Counted from the first letter of the stretch, positions 43,072-54,280 are shown. The stretch: 64,000 nt of DNA from Folioceros fuciformis (GCA_049999805.1 JBNGIO010006348.1:152686-216685), one strand, 5' to 3'. The notes: generated by a model not told the origin, from the sequence alone. Program-made: numbers and translations.

Positions 43072-45039
43072 TCACATTTTCGCTTTGTACATGCCAGGTA
43101 ACAGTCGAGGGACCGCGATGGCCATCAAGTGCTGAGCTCTGGGGAGGGTGAGTCCGAAAGCCTCGGACATATCCAAATGCTCTGGCTTGTTGCCATCTGG
43201 CAGAGACCAAGTGAACGCTTGAAGAAGTCGAGCTAAAGAGTACTGGACCAAAGTGAGGCCCAATGTCATGCCCGGGCAACCTCTCCGTCCTGTTCCAAAA
43301 GCAAGAAGCTCGAAGTGTTTCCCTTTAACATCAATGTCACTGCATCCAGAAACGCATGACGGAATCTGAGTAAAGTATACGCCACTCTCTGAGAAACAAG
43401 GGTTCCAGATCAGTGAAGAGGGAGTTTACCTGTCTCGGAATCTATCCGGGTTGAACGAGAGGGCATCTTCCCAAACTTCGGAACTTCTGCCCATCCCCCA
43501 TGTATTGACCAGCAGCCTAGTCTTTGCGGGTATGTCGTAACCCAGAACTTGGCAAGGCTGTACGGATTCATGAGGGATCAACAATGCTGTCACCGGGTGA
43601 AGCCGGAAAGTCTCCTTCACAATATTCCGGAGGTAAGGAAGTTGTGGGAGATCTGACTCCGACACTAAACGATCTGTGCCCACCACAGTGTCAAGCTCTT
43701 GCTGTGCGTTCTTCATGATGTGAGGGTGTCTCAGCAGTTCTGACATAGCCCACTCAACTGTGATGCTGGAAGTATCCGTGCCTGCAATGAAGAGGTCCTG
43801 CAACAGGCGTTGGTGAGGATGAGCGATCTTGAAGGCTGCAGATTATGCCTCAAACTGAGTTTGCGCAGGAAGAGTCTTTCTTACAATCAGAAGGCCCTTG
43901 ATGTTGTCATCAGTCCAGAGCTCTGATCCATCGGGACCGGGCAAAGTGAGCAGGACCTGAAGAAAGTCTGCATCAGCCTTCAAACCTTCGCCCTTGGTCT
44001 GTGATCGTCGATGATCAGCTATGACTGTACCCAGGAAATTGTCCACTCGCCTACGCACTTTCTGCATCTCTGCCTTGTAGTTTTTCAGTCTGTCAAGAAA
44101 GCTCAAGTACGGGACATAGTCCTCCAGCAGAGGTATAACCTCCAGCCGCAGGATCTCCTCCAAGAGGTGCTTTAATTCCGTAGCCTTGAGAAAGATGGTA
44201 AGATCAAGAACCACCATCTTGTCATAAGCTTGACAAACAAGAGGTAACGCATTGCACAGGCAAGAGGGGCACTGTAGCTAGAACAACTTACCTCAGCCGC
44301 AGCAGCCTGACTGAGCTCTGCATTTCGCTCCGTCAATGCTTCCTCTGCTCCGTAGTTGAAAAACCTCTTGCTCATTATCATCTGGGTCATAATGTTCATG
44401 GTCACGCACCACATTCTGACATTCAAATCCACTACTGTCACGACACCAGATTTGCTGCTGCTGTCCTCCCTAACCGATCCAATCATGATGGACAACTCTT
44501 GAGCTCGAAGTTTCTCAAACTGCTGCAATCTCTTGTTGTTCAGGAGCTCCGTGACAAGTACCTTTCTGCATAACAGACAAGCGTCAAATCCTGAGCTGGC
44601 TGCCGGTCACTTAGAAGTGGATGCTCGACTGCACTCCGTTTCTACCATACCTCATGTTTTTGTATTGCGCATTATAAGGGCAGTACGCGGGGTGACTGTC
44701 TCCATACAAAAGATAGTCCTTGGCAACTATATTGGGCCTGCCTGCGAAATTCTGGTCGTGAACCTGTAGCATCTCTCTGGCCAGTTCTGGTGAAGACACA
44801 ACGAGAGCTGGCTTCAATCCCAATTTGATAGAAAATAAAGGCCCGTACACCTGGGAGATGCGAAAGAGCTCCCTGTGCGGGCCAGGGGTCATAAAAATGG
44901 AGAGGTTTCCGAGTATTGGAACTCCCTTGGGCCCTGGAGGAAATCTGAGCACCTTTGCCTGTGCTTTGCCACGCAGAACATAAGCACTCAGCATTGCCAA
45001 CCCAACCAGGATCCATGACACTACGACGGTGCCCTCCAT
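43072..45039 (-). CDS. A-type cytochrome P450 monooxygenase
   Basis: ER-anchored haem-thiolate monooxygenase, probably CYP71 clan, in specialised metabolism; substrate unknown. Five exons (45039-44651, 44565-44292, 44217-43885, 43797-43430, 43339-43072) with GT-AG junctions and agreeing phases encode 543 residues. In order: hydrophobic anchor [18 protein letters not shown], proline hinge [13 protein letters not shown], helix I AGTDTSS, K-helix ETFRLHP, PERF-like FNPDRF, and haem loop [11 protein letters not shown] with the Cys ligand. The C-helix, usually YWRxxRK, reads AQYKNMRK, so the tryptophan is lost although the Arg is kept; this may alter haem propionate contacts. The intron before exon 4 lies just ahead of DLFIAGTD, a position typical of A-type P450s. 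It appears intact. The acceptor of exon 3 (ACAAG) is the weakest junction. Confidence 0.93.
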
Positions 45040-45419
45040 GGGATGCTTAGGAATGCAGTTCTACTAGTGGAGAAGCAGCACTCTCCGTTCTTGTGCTTTA
45101 TGGAACCGTCCTCTCGCGTGTATCCTGGTGTTTGATATTCTCGAGGACGAGACTTGACTTGAGATTCTCTCATCAGTATTTTTGTTATTTGAAGTTCTTT
45201 TGTCGTACTTGGGGGCGGCCAAATGTTTGCGTCTTGACGTACAGGGTGGTTCGAAATTTTATGATTTTTCTATGAACAGTTTCACACAAGAGAGTGTCCA
45301 AGATGATTCTCAAAACTACTTGTCAGGCTACCTCGAACTTTTATGATTTTTCTCAAACAGTTTTACTTGAGAGGAAATAAAAATTTCCAATATCATTCTC
45401 AAAACTAAATGTTGCTCGC

Positions 45420-45990
45420 AAAAAATCATGTTGCGAAATAACAAAAAGCCTATGTAGCATGCGGAATAATAAAAGGCCTATCTAACACCAATGCCGAAGA
45501 AGCAACTTGACATGTACTCGTTGGTTGTTGTTCTAAGACCACATTGCTCAGTGCTCTTTGTAAAGTAATGGATAGGTGATGCCAAAAGAAGACTACCGCT
45601 GAGGAAAGGGCAAGAACCCCATTCGTATGACTATGATACACTTTTGTGCACTACTTATGAACCTTGAAAAAGTCTTTACCCATGACTCCATGGGTCTCAA
45701 GAGCAAGTGGATGAAAACATGCCCATCTAATTATGGGCTTTGGCACTTGCACAACCCTTTGCTACCCATCCAGGAGGATTGGAGGGTTGATGACGATATG
45801 CTCTCAAATTTGTGACAACTATATCAACAACACAAACTTGTTCCCTATGAGAAGTGAAAAAAAAGGTTGATTCTAAGTAAAACCCCATTGTGTAAAGTAT
45901 ACGAATGCTCCCATACGAAAGAAGCCCACATTCCCTAGCCATCTAGCACATGACATCTTAGACTGCATCATGGGCGCAAATGTGGTGTCT
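45420..45990 (+). repeat. Dispersed non-coding repeat, copy 3
   Basis: Same family as 20461-21150, in the same orientation. Shared phrases include GGAATAATAAAAGGCCTA, GCCGAAGAAGCAACTTGACA, ACTTTTGTGCACTACTTATG, AACCTTGAAAAAG, GGCTTTGGCACTTGCACAAC and CCCCATTGTGTAAAGTATACG. No coding capacity. Confidence 0.75.
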
Positions 45991-46439
45991 GATCGAGCCA
46001 TGACATCCTGGACTACATCATCAATAACCTATGGTTAACCTAACTCGGTTATTGAACCGATAGGGTTAGCAATACTTTAACTATAAAAGCAACACCATGC
46101 TACAATTTATGCATACTTATTCTATATATGCTTTCTTGCATCTAGTCCTTAGATGTTCTTTTTGTGTGTCTTCACACTTATAGAAAGTATCATGGTATCA
46201 AAGCTATCGATGCTCTAAGACTTCCGCTGCACCATCTCTAGACACTAAGTGTGATGTTAATTTAGTGAAGTAGAGGTGTCGGCGAACCTCAACCTTCTTA
46301 CTATGGGAAGGCTGAGATTTGCTGACGTCTCCATGCCACCAACCTGCACACAACACGTTAGTCTAGTTTGTATGATCTATCTAACTATTCTACAGATGTT
46401 TGATAGATACTATTCAGCACAGGCCCTGCTCTAAATATG

Positions 46440-48022
46440 TCTAGGAGAGGAAATAGATGCAGTTCCAGGATTGCTCTTTTCTCTTCGAGGGCTGGCAAGG
46501 GATTCTACACACAGGCTAAGCGATTCCTTTGATTCTGAACAATGGATTCCAAGACGCCCACGCCAGGACAGAAGGAGGAAACAGATTGTTGCCTCGCCTC
46601 ACTTGTTTTCCAGTCGCGTTGCAGCAAGGCGTTTGGAGCTCAATAACCAGCATAGTCGAAGTTCTCTGCAACCATTTTGCTATCTGGCCTGGATGAAACA
46701 ACTGTTACTGAAGTTGATTTCCTTGACTCAACTAAAGCAATTTGAAATCAACTTATGGAGACTTACTAGGTTCAGAATATCTGTACCTTCATTAATGTCA
46801 GCAATGACTTCCACAGTCTCAGGCTGAAGGAGGGGGAACCAGTTGGAGCACATATCGCTAAGTTGAGGCACCTGCGAGCACAACTTGCTGCGTTGGGTAC
46901 CAAGATAACGGACGTGGAGATGACTGCTCAACTACTGTCCAGCCTTCCTTCTTCCTTCCAGACATTTATCTCAAGTCAGAATGCCACTCTGCATGATGCA
47001 TATAAGCCTGCAGCGAGTGGACAACCGTCAACTCTGAATCTAAATGAAATCATTGGGGCACTCCTGCAAGAGGAGCAGAGTCGTCAGCGAGCTCATCCAG
47101 GTTCAAGACTTCGTGGTGAGAAAGCCCTGTTTGCCGCAAAGGGAAAAGGACTTTGGAAGGGGAAGGATAACAAGAACAAGAGAGGACAAAACTTATTTGG
47201 TCCTCCTGGTTCTTCTTCTGCAACCACTAAGCGTCAAGGTAGTTGTACCTGGTGCCAGATCCCTAGCACTGGGAACGAGACTGCCGGAAATAGAAGGTTG
47301 GTGAGCCCAAGAAGGATGCAAGATCTGAGGCTCATGTTTCTACTAAGGAACATAAATTGTCACCTGCTCGACAGCAATTTGCTCGAAGTAGCAGTACAGT
47401 TCTTATAGTTTGCTTGACTTCTACCATCGAGAACTCTCGGCGTTGGTATATTGACTCAGGAGCTACTGCTCATGTTTGCAATAATCAGCATATGTTCACC
47501 ACCTTTCACGAACAAACGACATCTTTGTCAGTTTTTGTAGGAGACTCTCGTGGTGTAGAGGTAAAAGGAACTAGTGAGGTTGTCATACCTTTGCTTGATG
47601 GCTCCACACTGCATCTTCAGGATGTCCTTTGTGTTCCTCAAATGGGTAAGAATTTGCTGTCTATTAGAGCCATTACAGAAAGCCATAGGTATGGCTTTAG
47701 GTTTGAAGACCAAACCTGTTACATCTACTCTTTGTCAGATATAGAAAGCTATGTTGGTAAAGCTGTCCTAGTCAATGATCTCTATCAACTAGTGCCTATT
47801 CAAAAGTCTAAGTATAAGGCGTTACTTACAACTTTGGATGTCAAGGCCCAAGTGTGGCATGCCAGATTAGGTCATGTGAATAGGTCTAAACTAGATTTGA
47901 TGTCTAAATCGTCCTGTTATTGTGAGAGTCTGCCACCATGTTTTAAACATCTTGCACCTTGTAGTTCTTGTATCCTGTCCAAGCAGAAAGAACTACCTTT
48001 TAAAAATAAACACGCTACATGA
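46440..48022 (+). pseudogene. copia-2 gag, protease and pre-integrase region, broken
   Basis: The gag N-terminal part is decayed. The frame KEGEPVGAHIAKLRHLRAQL then TAQLLSSLPSSFQTF (about 46835-46970) is clear, followed by LNLNEIIGALLQEEQ. The protease has RWYIDSGATAHVCNN (about 47447) and VPQMGKNLLSI. The GAG-pre-integrase segment has VWHARLGHVNRSKL and ends at a stop at 48020-48022. The zinc knuckle is damaged (CTWCQ only). Confidence 0.88.
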
Positions 48023-50108
48023 GCAAAGCAAGTACTGGAACCGATGCATGCAGACATAGCTGGAAAGTTACCTGTTAAGTCTCTTGGAGGTGCTGAATAT
48101 TACTTAACTCTGTAGATGATTTTTCATAATACACATGGACCTTTCCCCTCAGATTTAAGAGTGATGTATTTGAAACCACCTCTACTTGGATCAAGATGGT
48201 TCAGAGACAAACAAGTAAATTAATGAAATGCTTTCGAATTGATAATGGCGGAGGGTTCACATGTTGTCAGTTTGATGAACTGTTTGAGGAATATGGCATC
48301 ACAAGACAACTCTCTGTACCCTACACACAACAACAGAACGGGGTTGCAGAGAAGAAAAATCAAACACTCATGGGGATGGTTAGAAGCATGTTGTCATGGG
48401 CTGCCCTTCCAAATAAATATTGGGCACAAGCTGTGGTTTGTGCTACTTACATTCTAAACAGAGTTGTGACGTCTGCGTTGCCTGGTAGAACTCCATATGA
48501 AGCCTTTTGGGGTCGGAAACCTAGTTTGCTTCACTTAAAGGATTTTGGGTCTCCGGCTTTTGCATACATACCTGAAGCCAAAAGGAAGAAGTTAGATAAT
48601 CGAGCTCAACCTCTTATTTTTCTCGGATATTCAGAAGAGTCTAAAGCCTATAAATTGTTTGACCCTACCTTGTCTCGCAATGCTACTTTCACAGAGCTCA
48701 CTTCTCCTCGGTCTGACCTAGCAGTACCACAACTGTATGAGTCAGAACCATTCTCCACAACACAAGACTTGTTTGCTAGCCTAGATGTAGAACAGACTCA
48801 AGTTCCTTATACTTACCCTGATTCTGATTGTGAAGTATTGATTTCGGCTGAACTTGCTGTTGGACGATGAGGAGTTGATGGTTTGTATGCACAGGATGCC
48901 CAACCAGTTATAGATCCTGCCAACCCAGATGACATTCGGTCAGTTCAGTCTGAAGACTCAGTCAAATCAGATGATTTGGCCGCAGAGGAGGTTCTACAGG
49001 AAGTTGTGAATGAGGAGCACTTACCTGACCCTGATGAAGTAGCACATGTGGACGACCCTGAAGTTGAAACTTCTCACTATCCAGTGCGAGAGCGCAGGTC
49101 TCATGACAATTGGCTTGAACCTCCATATTAGGCCCATGATTTTCGTACACATGGAGCACATGTAACATATCTTCATGTACCTGATGTTCGATCAGACCCA
49201 CAGAGTTATTCAGAGGCTCTATCAGGACCTGATGCTGAACACTAGAGAGTCTCCATTGATGATGAGTACACCTCGTTGATGAAGAATGGCACATGGGAAC
49301 TTGCAGAACTTCCCCCTGGTCGTAAGCTGATCACTTGCAAATGGGTTTTTAAAACCAAACTTAAAGCTGATGGAAATATATCCAGATACAAGAGCAGACT
49401 TGTAGCTAGGGGATTCTCATAGATTCCAAGCGTAGATTTTGGAGATACATTCTCACCTATGGTCAAGCCACCATCTATTCGAATCTTGCTTGCCCTTGCT
49501 GCTGAGTTCGATCTTGAGCTTCACCAAATGGATGTTTGTACGGCCTTTTTGCATGGAGAGCTTGAGGAGGCCCCGTATATGGTTCAACCTGAAGGGTTTG
49601 TTAGTCAGAAGTGGCCTCAAAAAGTTTGTAAATTGTTGAAGACAATCTATGGCCTAAAACAGAGTTCGAGAGCATGGTACAAACGCATCACAAAGTTTCT
49701 GATTCAGTCTTGTTTCTTACAATCCTTAGCTGACACAAATGTTTTTTACTTAGCTAACTCAAGCTCGTTTGTGATTCTAGCTCTATACGTTGATGATGCC
49801 ATTCTCCTCAATAACAATGTGTCTCACCTCAATACTGTTAAGGCCCTTTTGCGCAATGAATTTGAGATGACGGATCAAGGCCCTCTACAGTTCTGCTTGT
49901 GCATACAGATTCTCAGAAATAGACAGAATGGTACTCTAGTACTTCATCATACTAAATACCTCAAGGAGATCTTTAAGCGTTTTTACCTTGATGAAGCTAG
50001 GCTAGTGTCTACTCCTTTTGTTGTTGGTGAAAAACTCACTGCAGATCAGTCCCCAAAGTCTGTAGAGGAGGAAATGGACATGGCTTCTATCCCTTATGTA
50101 GAGGCAGT
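48023..50108 (+). pseudogene. copia-2 integrase and reverse transcriptase, broken
   Basis: Integrase: a decayed N-terminal part with stops, then FRIDNGGGFTCCQF, QQNGVAEKKNQTLMGM and an approximately 100-residue C-terminal region (FGSPAFAYIPEAKRKKL). RT: CKWVFKTKLKADGN, a TAG in ARGFS*IPS, then MDVCTAFLHGELEEA, YGLKQSSRAWYKR and catalytic YVDDAILL at about 49790. The frame is cut at 50108 by the nested element. Confidence 0.9.
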
Positions 50109-50367
50109 TGTTGAGATCCTAGTAATAGGATTGCATCTAATCTAGCATGATTAGGATTGCATCTAGCCTAGCATGATCAAGATGCAATGCTTAGAGAGAT
50201 ATTTCGTGTTAGTCTCTAAAAAGTGTATATAAAGTGTGTCTTAAATAGTGTTACTAGGTTTCTCTTCCAAAGAGGCACACCCGTTCGTAATTATTAACTA
50301 CTATTAGTATGGTCTACGGTAACTAGCTAGTCGGCAGGGCTACGGGCAAATTATCCATTCTGTAACA
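50109..50367 (-). repeat. 3' LTR of the nested element
   Basis: 259 bp, TGTTGAGATCC ... CTGTAACA on the forward strand. A polypurine tract abuts its inner edge. Confidence 0.95.
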
Positions 50368-50584
50368 CTCCCTCTTAAGCTGAACGTAATCTGACCGGTG
50401 GTGGAGGCTATCTCCCATGGAGCGCGACGCTCCTCTTTGATGTGCTCCCTCTAAAGGCTAATGAGAGCCTGTACATGCCGTCTTGAGGCACGGCACTGAA
50501 GAGGCACAAGTCAGGATTTGTGGTCCTGAAAGGGTAGCATGACCCCCTTGAAGCAAGCATCTTACGATCGCCTTGCTTCAACAG

Positions 50585-51787
50585 CTAAGTCATGGAGACC
50601 AGGTTCTTGCCAATCTGTGGGACTAGGAGCACAGGCTCCAAGGTAAGCACCGAACCGTCCTCGAGGGGAAGTTCGCAAGTGCCTTGTCCCATGATTGGCA
50701 GGCTAGATCTACTCTGTTCGTCACCAAGTAACACCCTTTCCTTGAGAGGACGAGTATCAAGCTTGGTGAATAGAGTACGATTGTTGCATGTGTGGGCGGT
50801 GGCTCCACTATCCAGATACCACCCCGCATCCTGATGCAACTGGGTTGAGGCAAGCCATAAGTATCTTTACGGTTCTTGTCTCCGTTGTGCTGGCGTTCCC
50901 CTTGACTATAATACTGGCTGCCTGTCACAAGTCAGCCTTCTGCGGCTCTCCGGCCTCTTTCTTGCGGCACTCTTGTGCCCAATGGCCGGCAGCTCCGCAC
51001 CAATTGCAGTTTCCAGCTTGGCGAGGAGGGGCAAAGGTTGAGTCACCTTAAGGGGTGAAGTTCGCCTCGCCCTTCGAATTCCTCCCGGGCTTGAAGCGGG
51101 TGGAAAGCGCCCTGTCTGCTTTGGGCTTGGACCCTCCTGCAGAACATAAGAGGCTCTACTCTTGCTGACACAGAGCACCGATGATGTCCTCCACTGTTAG
51201 GGTGGGGGCGGTACCTGCCTTACCCTGAGTTGATACCAATGTCAAGCTGGTAACAAAATTCTGGTAAGACAATGGTAAGCTCATTAGCAGTTGTGCAGTG
51301 GCATCAGTCTCCGACATGGTTGAGCCAAGGGAGGCGAGCTGCCCTCGCAGCTGTCTGAACTTCAAGGTGTGAGCAGAGATCGTATCTCTCTTTCATCCGT
51401 AAGGAGTTGAATTCCTGCCTTATACTATACAAGGTTAGAACATTGGTAACATTGTAGGTGTTAGACAATTGGTCCCAGATGGAAGATGCATCTGAGAGAA
51501 GTTCAACACTAGGCACAAGACTTGAATCCAGGCCGCTGATCAGGAGTGCCACAACTATCCCATTCAAATAGTCCCATCTCTCAACGACGGCGACTAGCGG
51601 GGGTGGAGTGGCAGAAGGGTCGGGCTTTGGAAGGGTGCCGTCGACGATCTTCCAAACGCCTCGGTCAATAAGGACCGACTTCATCCGAACGCACCACACA
51701 GGATAGTGCTGGCGTTGAATCAGTCTTTCTCTCTAATGTGGTCGGTGAAGACGGGAATCGAGCCGGTGGAGGGAGTACTAGCCATGG
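50585..51787 (-). pseudogene. gag and partial protease of the nested element, broken
   Basis: Gag starts at ATG 51787 (MASTPSTGSIPVFTDHIREK), then a TGA and a frame change. It continues with RMKSVLIDRGVWKIVDGTL and IWDQLSNTYNV, then LRGQLASLGSTMSE and LTVEDIIGALCQQE, and a complete CCHC knuckle (CNWCGAAGHWAQEC, about 50995-50955). The protease follows: GWYLDSGATAHTCNNRTLF and VPQIGKNLVSM. It stops there and the sequence passes to the polypurine tract. Both gag and protease resemble those of copia-2, suggesting a shared lineage. Confidence 0.88.
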
Positions 51788-52016
51788 TAGCCAATAGCAT
51801 CAAGCGAAAGAGAGTTGAAGGGTTGTATAAGCTGATTCACCATGTCTCCGTGAGTTGTGGTCATAGGACATCAAGTTGAGTCCTCATCGCAGGCTATTGG
51901 TGTGGCAAGTGAACGAAAAAACGAAGGGTCCCTCCTCCACAAGTGCCGACAGAAGATCCTCAAAGAAAATAATTATCCATCGCTTGCTTACTTTTAATTT
52001 CTCTTGGGGTATGGAT

Positions 52017-52036
52017 TTTTTTTTTTTTTTTTTTTG
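52017..52036 (+). repeat. Poly(T) run
   Basis: About 20 consecutive T, followed 20 bases later by A-rich runs, within the nested element leader. Confidence 0.9.
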
Positions 52037-52099
52037 CACAGGTACTAGCGAAAAAAAAACTGTCGAAGAAAAAAAAACATATTAGACCCGTTGGAGAGT

Positions 52100-52182
52100 A
52101 ACGGGGTGGCACCCGTTCGGAACGGGCGCACCGTTCCGTTGAACGGGTGTGCCGTTCCGTGAAACGGGACACCCCGTTTCGT
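52100..52182. repeat. Cluster of inverted CCGTTC/GAACGG motifs
   Basis: ACGGG, CCCGTT, CCGTTCC and GAACGGG alternate many times, giving several overlapping potential hairpins in the leader of the nested element. It may form RNA structure; function unknown. Confidence 0.7.
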
Positions 52183-52873
52183 TGCCCCCCTTACCCGAAG
52201 CGTTATCCAACTTAAGTTGGATAACGGTTCGCCTGTGTGCGAACCGGGGAGGCAGCGAGGTAGGGGCGCCTCGTTGCCTTGCACCTCACACCACCTTGCG
52301 CTTCGTTGCGATTGCCTCGAGTACCTGCAACAGGTGCGATCGGCTGCAGGCGCTAGATCAACAAGCCAGGGTGCCTCCTCCTGCAAAGCCTTGTGTCTGA
52401 ATTTGGTGTATTTTAGGTCAGGATCAGCCTAGAATTGCTTCTCATCCTGCAATCTTCCACACCCCCTTAGATCCACCTCAATTCTCGATGGAGTTTGTTC
52501 GATTCTGGCACCATTTGGCAGAAGTTGAGTAATAGGGGGCAGATCCTCTATGGGAATACCTTCTCCCCCTAGACGCCTGCAGATTGGGGGAAATTGAGCC
52601 AGTTCAGAGATACTAAGATCGACCGAGCTCCAATCCCTCACTTCCTCAATCAAGCTCCAATCAGCAATTTCTCATGAGTTGAGGCACCTAATTATTGGCA
52701 GACAAAGGGCGCCTTGTAGGCGCGACCAGCCCTGGCTTGAAATCGCTGTGAACGGGGCATCGGCGCCTCCGATTGCTGTGCCCAAAGATCCTCCTTGGGT
52801 TTCATTTACGCTCCCAACAATTGATATGTACAAAAAATATACACCTTGAAATCTTCCTGAAGGAGAGTAGAGA

Positions 52874-52960
52874 GGGTAGCCCGTGCTCTTTCAAAACTCT
52901 AGAGTCAAGCATCCTGGGGTCGGATCAGCACCTGGATGGGAGACCTGTTTTGGTGCACTC
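52874..52960 (+). pseudogene. 5S rRNA-derived segment
   Basis: Resembles the 3' two-thirds of plant 5S rRNA: TCAAAACTCTAGAGTCAAGC aligns with the 5S region around the A box, and GATGGGAGACC (52935-52945) differs at one position from the 5S C box GATGGGTGACC. The A-box equivalent is 52907-52919. By eye about two thirds of positions agree over roughly 60 bases. T-runs at 52964-52971 and 52978-52988 follow at the distance of a pol III terminator. It lies opposite to the transcription sense of the host element. It is a derived copy, not a functional 5S gene. Confidence 0.7.
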
Positions 52961-52963
52961 ATC

Positions 52964-52988
52964 TTTTTTTTCTCCCCTTTTTTTTTTT
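52964..52988 (+). terminator. Possible RNA polymerase III terminator T-runs
   Basis: Runs of 8 and 11 T directly downstream of the 5S-like segment. They are typical in form of pol III terminators, but activity is unknown. Confidence 0.45.
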
Positions 52989-53321
52989 CAAAGGGAAAAT
53001 TTTGATAGCATTTTCTAAGCCTAGGCACTATGTTTCCTAGACATTCTAGGACAAACAACCTTCTTCTAGCTTAGATTTTCCCTATCCTAAATCGTTAGGT
53101 CTCGACTAGCATCCACAAGATTCTTCTCGTAATTCGAACGAATAAAGAAAACTATCATGATCTGATGCATGATTTATTTTGCAGAGCCGGAAAAACTCGT
53201 CAAGAAGATCTATTGGCAAGCGGGTAAGGTTCTCAAAAATCTTTGGATATCGCTTGCGCAACCTCAATGACATGTTTCTAGCCATGATTAGAATACCATG
53301 TGAGCCAAGGCTCTAATACCA

Positions 53322-53580
53322 TGTTGAGATCCTAGCAGTAGGATTGCATCTAATCTAGCATGACTAGGATTGCATCTAGTCGAGCATGATCAAGATGCTA
53401 TGCTCAAAGAGATATTTCGTGTTAATCTCTGAAGAGTGTATACAAAGTGTGTCTTAAATAGTGTCACTAGGTGTCTCTTCCGAAGAGGCACAACTGTTCG
53501 TAATTATTAACTACTATTAATATGGTCTACGATAACTAGCTAGTCGGCAGGGTTACAGGCAGATTATCCATTCCGTAACA
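53322..53580 (-). repeat. 5' LTR of the nested element
   Basis: 259 bp, partner of 50109-50367. The primer site (reverse strand of about 53309-53321, TGGTATTAGAGCC) abuts its inner edge. Confidence 0.95.
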
Positions 53581-53985
53581 GTAGTTGGGTGCTTGATCTT
53601 CTTGGCTAACTAGAGTAGGCCTGACATCAGCTTCTCAGATAGTGTAGTCGCCCAGTTCTTGAAGACTCCTGGTAGAGCTCATTGGTCTGCAGTAAAGCGG
53701 ATCTATCGTTACCTTAAAGGCACCATCAACTTTGGCTTGCATTATACAGCTAGTGGTAAAAAGGAGTGTGTTCTTACAGTTTTGGCGGACGCAAATTGGG
53801 CTTTGGATTCTGACTCTAGAAAAAGTCTCTCTGCTTATGTCTACTTCATATCCTCTGGCCCTGTCAACTAGTCCTGCAAAAAGCAATCCTCCCTTGCCCT
53901 CTCATCTACTGAAGCTGAGTACAAGGCTTTAACAGATGCCTGTAAGGAGATTGAAGGAGCAAGGAGGCTTGAAGATCCCTGAAGA
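53581..53985 (+). pseudogene. copia-2 RNase H end, after the nested insertion
   Basis: Continues the frame broken at 50108. SRPDISFSDSVVAQFL follows a stop, then WSAVKRIYRYLKGT, ADANWALDSDSRKSLSAY, a further stop, then SSLALSSTEAEYKALTDACK. It ends where the AT-rich tandem repeat begins. Confidence 0.88.
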
Positions 53986-54057
53986 CCTCTCAATACAAGG
54001 ACGTATATGAGTACACATCATACAAGTAATATATGCATAATAATTTATACAAAATAC

Positions 54058-54067
54058 NNNNNNNNNN
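54058..54067. other. Assembly gap (10 N)
   Basis: Ten Ns. The 47 bases before and after, beginning GTACACATCATACAAGTAAT, are identical. Confidence 0.99.
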
Positions 54068-54280
54068 GTACACATCATACAAGTAATATATGCATAATAA
54101 TTTATACAAAATACGGTGTGAAGATTCCCGAAGACCTCTCAATACAAGGACGTATATAAGTATAAGGTATATAAGTAATATATGCATAGTAATTTATGTA
54201 CAATACAACCTCAAGATCCTTCAAGACCTCTCAATACAATTTATACACAATACACCCTAAAGATCCCAAAGTGGGGGGTA

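Larger units (their letters stand above)
50109..53580 (-). mobile_element. Nested non-autonomous gag-only LTR element
   Basis: A 3.47-kb element inserted into copia-2 RT/RNase H. It has 259-bp LTRs with perfect TG...CA ends (50109-50367 and 53322-53580). The flanks are GCAGT and GTAGT, a 5-bp target duplication with one transition. Reading right to left there is a primer site (TGGTATTAGAGCC) flush with the 5' LTR, a leader of about 1.5 kb, gag, part of protease, then a polypurine tract (AAGAGGGAG) flush with the 3' LTR. No integrase, RT or RNase H is present, so it would need enzymes from another element. This fits the TR-GAG class. The LTRs differ at about two dozen sites by eye, mostly transitions. 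Confidence 0.92.
46190..53990 (+). mobile_element. Decayed Ty1/copia element (copia-2), split by a nested element
   Basis: A second copia element on the forward strand. A primer site TGGTATCAAAGC (46193-46204) follows a probable 5' LTR whose outer end I cannot fix. Gag, protease, integrase and RT run to 50108. The next part of RT/RNase H resumes at 53581 after the nested insertion, reading EAV before it and GCLIF after. RNase H fades out at about 53980 into an AT-rich tandem repeat and no 3' LTR is visible. Several stops show it is dead. Confidence 0.9.

Noticed and set aside
52874-52960. Functional 5S rRNA gene
   Set aside because: Too diverged (about one third of aligned positions differ by eye) and the 5' third is not recognisable.
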